Positions 12,696 to 19,189 of a DNA stretch of 19,189 nucleotides are shown piece after piece (within the stretch, counting starts at the first letter, position 1; each line of letters opens with the position of its first letter). The position numbers were made by a program, and so were the translations under genes. The notes below the pieces were generated by a model. The model had not been told where the DNA came from and made no database searches. It saw nothing but the letters and a program-made list of their open reading frames with translations. The stretch is taken from positions 1 through 19,189 of the forward strand of contig JBBSHS010000050.1 of the NCBI GenBank assembly GCA_038232515.1, written 5' to 3'. The DNA is from JBBSHS01 sp038232515 (GTDB taxonomy: Bacteria > Actinomycetota > Acidimicrobiia > Acidimicrobiales > JAUJNH01).

Positions 12696-13559
12696 CTGCA
12701 CGGCACCGTCGCTGGCCTTGCCGGTTCACCGGCCGACATCAACGCCCTCGCGGCGCGGCTGGGTCACGACTTCCAGGACCGGTGGCGGCTCGAGCGGGCG
12801 GTGGCCCACCGGTCGTGGTGCGCCGAGCACGCGGGGGTCGAATCCAACGAGCGGCTCGAGTTCCTGGGTGACGCCGTGCTCGGCCTGGTCGTCACCGACC
12901 ACATCTTCCTGACCTATCCGAGCCTGCCCGAGGGCGAACTGGCCAAGGTCCGGGCGTCGGTGGTGAACTCCGCCGCCCTGGCCGAGATTGCGGCCGAGCT
13001 GGACGTCGGCCGGGCCCTGCTGCTGGGCAAGGGCGAGGACGCCAGCGGCGGCCGGGAGAAGCCGTCCATCCTGGCCGATGCCATGGAGGCGCTGATCGGG
13101 GCCGTCTACCTCGACGGCGGCTGGACGGCGGCGGACACGCTCGTGATGGGACTGCTGGGCGAGCGCATCGAGGAAGCGGCGGCCGGCCCCGGTGGGCAGG
13201 ACTACAAGACGCGGCTGCAGGAGCTAGCCGCCCGGCGGTTCGACCAGCTGCCCCGATACGAGGTGCACGACGATGGTCCTGATCACGCCAAGCGCTTCTA
13301 CGCCCGGGTTCTCCTCGGCGGCCGGGGATGGGGCATCGGCCAGGGGCGCAGCAAGAAGCAGGCAGAGCAGGCCGCAGCTCGCGAGGCGTGGGCCCAGTTG
13401 AAGGCCCGTCCGGTCGACGTGGCCGTCGGCACCGAGCCGGTGGGGGTGTCCGAGCTGGTGGCCGAGCTCTCCGAGCTGGTAACCGAGTCGTCGGAGCCGA
13501 CACCTGGGCCGACCCCCGGGCCGGCTGGGCCGGTCCCGCCCAACCTACAGGTCGGCTAG
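12696..13559 (+). CDS. rnc: Ribonuclease III (start codon uncertain)
   Basis: RNase III cleaves double-stranded RNA in rRNA precursors and other transcripts. The signature ERLEFLGDAVLG (residues 52-63 from the start used here) and DAMEALIGAVYLDGG carry the catalytic acidic residues; a dsRNA-binding domain follows (DYKTRLQELAARRF through KQAEQAAAREAWAQL, about 169-239). A Pro/Gly-rich tail ends the protein. The conserved first helix LAARLGHDFQDRWRLERAVAHRSW is encoded from about 12747, but the frame has no ATG, GTG or TTG between the stop at 12669 and the GTG at 12801. I used the CTG at 12696, which begins one base after the acpP stop; starting at GTG 12801 would remove the first helix. A sequence error is also possible. 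Confidence 0.9.
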   Translation: MHGTVAGLAGSPADINALAARLGHDFQDRWRLERAVAHRSWCAEHAGVESNERLEFLGDAVLGLVVTDHIFLTYPSLPEGELAKVRASVVNSAALAEIAAELDVGRALLLGKGEDASGGREKPSILADAMEALIGAVYLDGGWTAADTLVMGLLGERIEEAAAGPGGQDYKTRLQELAARRFDQLPRYEVHDDGPDHAKRFYARVLLGGRGWGIGQGRSKKQAEQAAAREAWAQLKARPVDVAVGTEPVGVSELVAELSELVTESSEPTPGPTPGPAGPVPPNLQVG

Positions 13560-13565
13560 GCGTCC

Positions 13566-14396
13566 GTGCCCGAGCTCCCAGAGGTCGAGACCATCCGCCG
13601 GGACCTCGACAAAGAGCTGGTCGGCAAGAAGATCAAATCGGTCGAGATCACCGGCCAGCGGACGGTACGCCGTGGCCACGAGGACCTGGTGACCCGGCTC
13701 GAGGGCCGCAAGGTCAGCGCCGTCGAGCGCAAGGGCAAGTACCTGCTCGTGCGCCTGGACAGCCCGGACGTGCTCGTCATCCATCTGGGTATGAGCGGTC
13801 AGCTGCTCAAGGCGACGGCCAAGGACCCCCTGGACAAACACACCCACGTCGTCTTCGTGCTCCAGCCCGTCGGTCAGGTGCGCTTCGTCGACCCTCGGAC
13901 CTTCGGCGAGCTGTTCGTCACCACACCCGACGAGGTGGAGGCGAAGGTTCCCGAGCTGGCCCACCTCGGCATCGACCCGGTCGATACGGCCATGAGCTGG
14001 GACCGCTTCTCGTTGATGCTGCAGGCCCGCCGGACCAAGCTGAAGGCGCTGCTGATGGACCAGACGTTCCTGGCCGGGATCGGCAATCTGTACGCCGACG
14101 AGATCCTCTTCGCCGCCGGCATCCGCTTCGACCGGCCCAGCGACCGCCTGTCGACCCAGGAGGTGCGGCGGTTGTGGAGGGCCATCACCGAGGTCCTTCT
14201 GGAGGCGACCAAGGCGCGGGGATCAAGTCTGGCCGACGAGCAGTACGTCGACCTTTACGGGCGACCGGGCACCTTCCAGAACGAGCATCAGGTCTACGGC
14301 CGGGAGGGCCTGCGCTGCAAGCGCTGCCGGGGCACGGTGGAGCGGGTCAAGTTCACCGGTCGCTCGACGTTCTTCTGCGCGTCCTGCCAGGTGTAG
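13566..14396 (+). CDS. mutM: Formamidopyrimidine-DNA glycosylase
   Basis: MutM/Fpg excises 8-oxoguanine and formamidopyrimidines and cuts the abasic site. The 276-residue protein starts with GTG then PELPEVETIRRDL, so the mature N-terminal proline (nucleophile) and following glutamate are present. KGKYLL supplies the conserved lysine (57 in the mature protein). HLGMSGQL, VDPRTFGEL and LAGIGNLYADEILF (helix-two-turn-helix) follow, and the C-terminal zinc finger has CKRC and CASC. All catalytic parts are intact and length is normal. It starts 6 nt after the rnc stop and precedes smc, as in mycobacteria. Confidence 0.97.
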   Translation: MPELPEVETIRRDLDKELVGKKIKSVEITGQRTVRRGHEDLVTRLEGRKVSAVERKGKYLLVRLDSPDVLVIHLGMSGQLLKATAKDPLDKHTHVVFVLQPVGQVRFVDPRTFGELFVTTPDEVEAKVPELAHLGIDPVDTAMSWDRFSLMLQARRTKLKALLMDQTFLAGIGNLYADEILFAAGIRFDRPSDRLSTQEVRRLWRAITEVLLEATKARGSSLADEQYVDLYGRPGTFQNEHQVYGREGLRCKRCRGTVERVKFTGRSTFFCASCQV

Positions 14397-14443
14397 GCGG
14401 GTGACCGACAGCCGGGCCGGGCGCCGGTACGGTGGCCGGTCGC

Positions 14444-17400
14444 ATGTTCTTGAAGACGCTGACGTTGAAGGGGTTCAAGTCCTTCGGCGACCCGGTGACG
14501 CTAGAACTCGAGCCCGGGGTGTGCGTTGTGGTCGGCCCCAACGGCAGCGGCAAGTCGAACATCGTCGACGCCGTGGCCTGGGTGCTCGGCGCCCAGGCGC
14601 CCAAGGCGGTCCGGTCCGGCAAGATGGACGACGTCATCTTCGCGGGCACGGCCAAGCGGCCGGCGCTCGGGCGGGCCGAGGTGAGCCTGACCCTCGACAA
14701 CGCCTCCGGGCGGTTGCCCATTGACTTCACCGAGGTGACGCTCACCCGCACCCTGTTCCGCAGCGGCGACAGCGAGTATGCCGTCAACGGCGTGCCCTGC
14801 CGCCTGCTCGACATCCAGGAGCTGCTCTCGGACTCCGGCGTCGGTCGCACGCAGCACGTGATCGTGAGCCAGGGCAACCTGGACGCCGTCCTCAACGCCC
14901 GGCCCGAGGACCGCCGGTCGATCATCGAGGAGGCCGCTGGCGTCCTGAAGCACCGCAAGCGGCGGGAACGGTCGCTGCGCCGGCTCGACACCACCGAAGC
15001 CAGCCTGCTGCGGGCCCAGGACCTCCTGCGGGAGGTGCGCCGGCAGATCAAACCGCTGGAGCGCCAGGCCGAGGCGGCCCGTCGCCATGACGGCGTGGCC
15101 GCTGAACTGCGGGCCCTGCGGGTCCACCTGGCCGGCCGGGAGCTGGCCGGGCTGGCGCAGCGACTGGCCTCGGTCACCCGTGTCGCCGCCCACCTGGCCG
15201 TGGTGGCCACCGACACCCGCCAGGAGCTGTCCCGGCTCGACGCCGAGGTGCTCGGGGCTGAGGCCGGGTTGTCGGGCGTGGAGGCGTTGGCCGGTGCCGA
15301 GCATCTGGCCGACGATCTGGCCTGCGCCGAGCGCTTGGGGGAACGCTGTCGGGGGGCGGCCGCCGTGGTCGCCGAGCGGGCCCGGTCTGTCGAGCGGAAC
15401 CGCCAGCAGGCGGTCGATGCCGGCCTGGTGGCCAGTCTCGAGGCCGACGCCGCCCACCTGGCCGACGAGCTGGCCGACGTCGAGAAGGCTGCTGCCGCGC
15501 TCCTCCCCGAACTCGACCGCCTGGCCGAGTCGGATGGTGTGCTGGCCGACGAACGCGACCGCTTCGAGGTCACCTGGGGGGGCCTGCCTCCGCTCTGGTC
15601 GGCGCCGGGCGGTACACCGCGCCCGTCCGGGCCGTCCGGTTCGCCGATGCTCAGTGCGGCCGAGGTACGGGGCGAGCTGACCGCCCTGCGCCAGGGAATC
15701 GATCGGGCCCGAGCCGAGAAGGCACGGGTCGAAGGCCGCCAGCTGGCCCTGGCGGGCCGGTCCGACCGGCTCAGGGCCGACGTCGATCGCCTGGCCGCCA
15801 TCGTGGCCGAGGCCACCGCCGCCGAGCCGGTGGTCCACCAGGACCTGGTCGATGCGATGGCCCTCAACGTGGCCTGCGATCAGGCCCTGGCCGTGGCCCA
15901 GGCCACCGTAAGCCGGGCCGAGGCTGAGCGCCACCGCTCCGAAGCGCGCGCCGAGGCCCTGGCCCAGGCCCTGCACGAGGCCCGCGCCCGCGCCGGTGCA
16001 GAACGGCTGGCCGGGGTCGAGGGCGTGGTCGGGACCCTGCTCGAGCTGGTCGACGTGGACGCCGGCTGGGAGGATGCGGTCGAGGCCGCCTGTGGCGAGG
16101 CGGTGGCGGCCGTGGTGGTGGACGGCTCGGTCGCCGCCGGGCGCGCCCTTCGCGCTCTGGGCGATCTCGGCGTGGGCGGCGCCGTGATCGCCTTGCCCCA
16201 CCCGCGTGCATCGCCGGCCCCTCGGTGGCCTGAGCGGCCTGACCGGCCCGACCTCGTGCCGGTCCGCGGCCACGTCCGCTCGGGACTGCCCGGTGTGGAG
16301 GCCCTCCTGGACGCCCTGCTGGCGGCGGCCGTGTGCGTGGCCGGGTCATGGCCGGAGGCCCTGGACCTGGCTCTCGAGCGGTCGGATCTCGTCGTCGTCA
16401 CCCGCGCCGGCGACCGATTCGCGGCCACGTCGTGGCGCACCGGTGCGGGTGGGACGGGCGCCACCGGCGCCGCCCTCCAAGAGGCCAGGGCACTAGCGGA
16501 GGCGGCTGCCTGCGAGGCGCAGGCGGCGGGGTCGAGACGGGCGGAGGCGGCCACGGCGGCGGCCGCCGCCCGCGCTGGCGAGGTGGCCGCCCAGCAACGG
16601 CGCCAGGCCGTCGCCGCCCAGAAGACGGCCGCCGCCAGCGCCCTCGAGCGGGTCGAGGTGGAACTCGGCGACGTGGGCACCGAAGCCCGGGCGTTGTCGG
16701 CGGACGTGGTGGAGGTCAGTGGGCGGGCCGACCGGGAGACGGCCCGGCTCGCCGAGCTCGAGGCCCTGCTGGGCCCTTTGGAGGCCGAGGAAGCTCGGGG
16801 CCAGCAGCGCCAGCTGGCTCAGAGGGAGGCCCGGAGCCGGCTCGACGAACGCACCCGGGCGGTCGCCGCCCTTCGCACCGACCTCGAGGTGCGGGGGGCG
16901 GCTGTCGAGGAGCGCCGTTCGCTGCTGAGCCACCGGCTGTTGGACGTCGAGCAGCGATTGTCCCGCAACGTGGCCGAGCGGGACAGGGCCGAGTCGCTCC
17001 GGTGCCGCCTCGAGGCCGAGGCTGGGGCCCTCCGCCGCCTGGCCCTGCTGGTCGAGGGCTCCCGGGCGGAGGTGGACCGGGTCCTCACCGGCCTGCGGGA
17101 CCGCCGCACACGCCAGAGCCTCGCCACCCGTGCCGCCGGCGAGCGGCTGGAGCGGCTGCGCAGCGATCGCCATGGAGCCGAGCGCCGTCTGGCCGAGGTG
17201 CAGGAGCGGTCCAGGCGCGTCGAGCTGGAGGAGGCCGAGACCCGCATGCGCATGGAAGCGGCGGTCGACGCCCTGCGCCGCGATCACCAGATCGAACCCG
17301 AGGCGGCCATGGCCGCGCCGCTGCCGGAGTTGCCGCCGGGCACATCGGCCGAGTCCCGGGTCAGGGAGCTGGACCGCGACCTGCGGCTGATGGGCCCGGT

Positions 17401-17992
17401 CAACCCGCTGGCGCTGGAGGAGCTGCGGGACCGCACCGAGCGGGCGGCCTTCCTGGAGCAGGAGCTGGAGGATGTCAAGGCCAGCCGCCGGGAGTTGGCC
17501 AAGGTCATCCGGGCCATCGACCGGGAGATCGTCGACGTGTTCTCGGCTGCGTTCGGCGACGTCAGTGAAGCGTTCACGGCGCTGTTCGCCACCCTGTTCC
17601 CGGCCGGGTCGGGCCGGTTGCGGCTCACGGCCCCCGACGACCTCCTCGACACCGGTATCGAGATCGAGGCCCGGCCGGCGGGCAAGAACGTGAAGTCGCT
17701 GTCGCTGCTATCCGGCGGCGAGCGGTCACTGGTGGCCCTGGCCTTTTTGTTTTCGGTGTTCCGCAGCCGGCCGTCGCCCTTCTACCTGATGGACGAAGTC
17801 GAGGCCGCTCTGGACGACGTCAACCTCCACCGCTTCTTGAGCCTGGTCGGCGAGTTCCGCTCGGACGCCCAGCTGCTCATCGTCACCCACCAGAAGCGCA
17901 CGATGGAGGCGGCCGACTGCCTCTATGGCGTCACCATGCAGGCGGGTGGCTCCAGCAGGGTGGTCAGCGAGAGGATCGCCGCCGGCGCCTGA
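14444..17992 (+). CDS. smc: Chromosome segregation protein SMC
   Basis: SMC dimers with ScpA/ScpB organise and segregate the chromosome by ATP-driven DNA loop extrusion. The 1182-residue protein has Walker A GPNGSGKS at residues 31-38, an N-terminal coiled-coil arm (about 170-515), a hinge (about 522-665, beginning VEGVVGTLLELV), a C-terminal arm, and a C-terminal head with signature LSGGE at 1089-1093 and Walker B YLMDEVEAALDD with D1117/E1118. I chose the ATG at 14444, giving MFLKTLTLKGFKSFGD; GTG at 14432 would add four residues. A TACGGT hexamer (14428-14433) lies 10 nt upstream as a weak -10. Unusual is a Pro/Gly/Ser-rich stretch at about residues 378-403 interrupting the N-terminal arm. 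The expected neighbour ftsY is not downstream; repeats and an IS110 element are. Confidence 0.97.
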   Translation: MFLKTLTLKGFKSFGDPVTLELEPGVCVVVGPNGSGKSNIVDAVAWVLGAQAPKAVRSGKMDDVIFAGTAKRPALGRAEVSLTLDNASGRLPIDFTEVTLTRTLFRSGDSEYAVNGVPCRLLDIQELLSDSGVGRTQHVIVSQGNLDAVLNARPEDRRSIIEEAAGVLKHRKRRERSLRRLDTTEASLLRAQDLLREVRRQIKPLERQAEAARRHDGVAAELRALRVHLAGRELAGLAQRLASVTRVAAHLAVVATDTRQELSRLDAEVLGAEAGLSGVEALAGAEHLADDLACAERLGERCRGAAAVVAERARSVERNRQQAVDAGLVASLEADAAHLADELADVEKAAAALLPELDRLAESDGVLADERDRFEVTWGGLPPLWSAPGGTPRPSGPSGSPMLSAAEVRGELTALRQGIDRARAEKARVEGRQLALAGRSDRLRADVDRLAAIVAEATAAEPVVHQDLVDAMALNVACDQALAVAQATVSRAEAERHRSEARAEALAQALHEARARAGAERLAGVEGVVGTLLELVDVDAGWEDAVEAACGEAVAAVVVDGSVAAGRALRALGDLGVGGAVIALPHPRASPAPRWPERPDRPDLVPVRGHVRSGLPGVEALLDALLAAAVCVAGSWPEALDLALERSDLVVVTRAGDRFAATSWRTGAGGTGATGAALQEARALAEAAACEAQAAGSRRAEAATAAAAARAGEVAAQQRRQAVAAQKTAAASALERVEVELGDVGTEARALSADVVEVSGRADRETARLAELEALLGPLEAEEARGQQRQLAQREARSRLDERTRAVAALRTDLEVRGAAVEERRSLLSHRLLDVEQRLSRNVAERDRAESLRCRLEAEAGALRRLALLVEGSRAEVDRVLTGLRDRRTRQSLATRAAGERLERLRSDRHGAERRLAEVQERSRRVELEEAETRMRMEAAVDALRRDHQIEPEAAMAAPLPELPPGTSAESRVRELDRDLRLMGPVNPLALEELRDRTERAAFLEQELEDVKASRRELAKVIRAIDREIVDVFSAAFGDVSEAFTALFATLFPAGSGRLRLTAPDDLLDTGIEIEARPAGKNVKSLSLLSGGERSLVALAFLFSVFRSRPSPFYLMDEVEAALDDVNLHRFLSLVGEFRSDAQLLIVTHQKRTMEAADCLYGVTMQAGGSSRVVSERIAAGA

Positions 17993-17994
17993 TC

Positions 17995-18222
17995 CCGTCC
18001 TCGGCGGCCATCGCTCGCTGCGCTCGCTCGGCCGCCTGCGGCGGGAACACCTACTTCCTTGTGGAGCTCGCTGCGCTCGCCATCTTCTGTTCGCCTTCGG
18101 CAAAGCCGCCGGCCGTCCTCGGCGGCCATCGCTCGCTGCGCTCGCTCGGCCGCCTGCGGCGGGACACCTACTTCCTTGTGGAGCTCGCTGCGCTCGCCAT
18201 TTTCTGTTCGCCTTCGGCAAAG
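17995..18222 (+). repeat. Two-copy direct repeat, about 111 bp units at 118-bp period
   Basis: Copy 1 (17995-18105) and copy 2 (18113-18222) are almost identical: one single-base deletion (GGGAACACC versus GGGACACC) and one C-to-T change are the differences I found, with 7 bp CCGCCGG between them. Each unit holds a GGCGGCC...GGCCGCC stem with a 20-nt loop (18003-18009 with 18030-18036 in copy 1) and an alternative short stem CCGCC-TGC-GGCGG sharing the same bases. It also carries two GCTCGCTGCGCTCGC tracts. It begins two bases after the smc stop, between convergent genes, so it may act as a bidirectional terminator. It looks like a REP-type dispersed element. No protein-coding gene is supported in 17993-18237. 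Confidence 0.85.
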
Positions 18223-19189
18223 ATGCTCCTAGTGATGTCAAGTCGCCGTTTGGGCGGCCAGGAGCGGGTAGAGCTCACGAGCCACATAGCGCTTCAAGCA
18301 GCGGATGATGTCCCGCTTGGATTTGCCTTCCAGGGTGCGCCGCTGGACGTAGGCGATGGTCTCGGGGTGGGAGACCATGCGGACCATGACGATCCGCCAC
18401 AGGGCCTGGTTGGCCCGGCGGTCGCCGCCGCGGTTGAGGCGGTGTCGGGTGACCTTGCCCGACGACGCCTCGATGGGCGAGGACCCGCACAGGTGGGCGA
18501 AAGCGGCTTCGTGGTGGAGTCGCTGGGGGTTGTCACCGGCGGCCACCAGCAGGGCCCCGGCGGTGTCGGTGCCCACGGCGTAGGTGGCCACCAATGCCGG
18601 GGCGGTGGCGGCCACCAGCGGGCGCAACAAGGTGTCGAGATGGCGGATCTGCTCATCCAGGTAGCGGGCCCGGCGGCCCAGCTCGGCCAACGCCGTCTTG
18701 GTGGCGGCGGTCACGGTCATGGTCGCCCCTGGGCGCAGGGCGGCGGCCCGGCGGATGAGATTGACGGCGTTCAGGCCCCGCAGCTGGTCCCGCAGCTCAT
18801 CGGGGGCGGTGCAGATCAAGGCCCGCATCTGGTTGAGCGCCTCGGTGCGGTCGTGGCGGGCCGACGAACGGGCGACCCGCAGCACCCGGATGGCCTCCAC
18901 CGGGCCGTTGGCCGCCTTGGCCAGGCCCGACGCGTCACCCGACAGCGCCGCCCGGGCCGCCGACTGGGCGTCGACGGGGTCGCTCTTGCCCCGACGCCGG
19001 CGCCCCTGGCGGTTGGGTCGGTCGACCTCGATGACCTCGACGCCCTGGCTGGCCAGGTAACGGGACAGACCGGCGCCGTAGGAGCCGGTCCCCTCCACTC
19101 CTACCCTGACCACGGTGCCGAAGCCGCCCAGCCAGCCCAGCAGGGCCCGGTAGCCGGCGGTGGTGGTGGGGAACTCCCTGGTGCCGAGC
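18223..19189 (-). mobile_element. IS110-family insertion sequence, partial
   Basis: The element is defined mainly by its transposase. Homology between the two 111-bp repeats stops at 18222, and the IS end plausibly lies between there and the transposase stop at 18238. The other end, including any upstream bridge-RNA region, is beyond the right edge. IS110 elements lack ordinary terminal inverted repeats, so the left boundary is an estimate. Confidence 0.55.
18238..19189 (-). CDS. IS110-family transposase (recombinase), 5' end beyond window
   Basis: About 316 residues are visible; the frame is open to the right edge, so the N-terminal 30-60 residues are missing. The sequence contains LGTREFPTTTAGYRALL, the RuvC-like DEDD segment with VGVEGTGSYGAGL and RRRGKSDPVDAQSAARAAL, a coiled linker (RTEALNQMRALI), then the Tnp20-type C-terminal domain: YAVGTDTAGALLVAAGDN, and GSSPIEASSGK with RHRLNRGGDRRANQALWRIV, which holds the family's catalytic serine region. 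The C-terminus looks complete. IS110 recombinases use a bridge RNA from the element's non-coding end to choose target and donor; that RNA would be encoded outside this window or in the short downstream end. Visible part has no frameshift, so it may be active. Confidence 0.93.
   Translation of the reverse strand, partial: LGTREFPTTTAGYRALLGWLGGFGTVVRVGVEGTGSYGAGLSRYLASQGVEVIEVDRPNRQGRRRRGKSDPVDAQSAARAALSGDASGLAKAANGPVEAIRVLRVARSSARHDRTEALNQMRALICTAPDELRDQLRGLNAVNLIRRAAALRPGATMTVTAATKTALAELGRRARYLDEQIRHLDTLLRPLVAATAPALVATYAVGTDTAGALLVAAGDNPQRLHHEAAFAHLCGSSPIEASSGKVTRHRLNRGGDRRANQALWRIVMVRMVSHPETIAYVQRRTLEGKSKRDIIRCLKRYVARELYPLLAAQTAT

Noticed and set aside
13328..14404. 358-codon plus-strand frame across the rnc end and mutM
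   Set aside because: It is out of frame with both intact genes and gives a low-complexity Arg/Gly/Pro translation.
14501..16273. 590-codon open frame on the minus strand across smc
   Set aside because: It is antisense to an intact smc with all motifs present, has no recognisable domains, and shows the codon bias expected of a shadow frame.
17995..18222. CRISPR array
   Set aside because: Only two units of about 111 bp with a 7-bp separator; the repeat is far too long and there are no unique spacers or cas genes.
17726..18241. 171-codon minus-strand frame through the repeats into smc
   Set aside because: Its Arg/Ala-rich translation repeats only because the DNA repeats, and it overlaps the C-terminal head of smc.

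Overview
The window is about 19 kb of very GC-rich, gene-dense chromosomal DNA. It fits a high-GC actinobacterium. Two lines of evidence support this: a GTP-type PEP carboxykinase, and the gene order coaD, SepIVA/DivIVA-like, YceD/DUF177, rpmF, plsX, acpP, rnc, mutM, smc, part of which is also found in mycobacteria. A deep lineage such as Acidimicrobiia is my inference and is not proven by the sequence.

Layout. Positions 1-1281 (minus strand) hold the N-terminal half of pckG and, upstream of it, a small cold-shock-like protein. That small gene diverges from thiL-thiD (1309-3065, plus), two thiamine diphosphate pathway kinases whose genes overlap by 4 nt. Two small minus-strand genes follow: a DUF3072 protein and ribosomal protein L28 (rpmB). 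L28 diverges from a fatty-acid kinase A-like gene (fakA/yloV type, 3707-5392). The only gene-poor stretch over 300 bp (5393-5791) contains a strong hairpin and what looks like a decayed C-terminal fragment of rsmE on the minus strand. Next come recG (5792-7939), a minus-strand hotdog thioesterase/zinc-ribbon pair (7998-8631), and then a long plus-strand run from rsmD to smc (8760-17992). Two near-identical 110-111 bp repeats lie immediately after smc, followed by an IS110-family transposase reading in from the right edge (18238-19189, 5' end outside the window).

How the genes work together. The plus-strand run mixes ribosome/RNA functions (rsmD, YceD, rpmF, rnc), CoA and lipid precursor supply (coaD, plsX, acpP), cell division (SepIVA-like), DNA repair (mutM) and chromosome organisation (smc). 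CoaD makes the CoA precursor from which ACP receives its phosphopantetheine arm. PlsX converts acyl-ACP to acyl-phosphate, the same intermediate that a FakA kinase would make from free fatty acids.

The most interesting observations are these. Several genes have a TANNNT -10-like hexamer only 7-9 nt before the start codon, including a pair of overlapping back-to-back hexamers serving divergent genes 27 bp apart, which suggests leaderless and bidirectional transcription. The rnc gene has no ATG/GTG/TTG in front of its conserved N-terminal helix. Smc carries a proline/glycine-rich break in its N-terminal arm, roughly opposite a Gly-Pro break in the C-terminal arm. An rsmE relic is likely, and a tandem repeat abuts the IS110 element. 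I found no evidence of a novel defence or biosynthetic system; most of the window is conserved housekeeping sequence.
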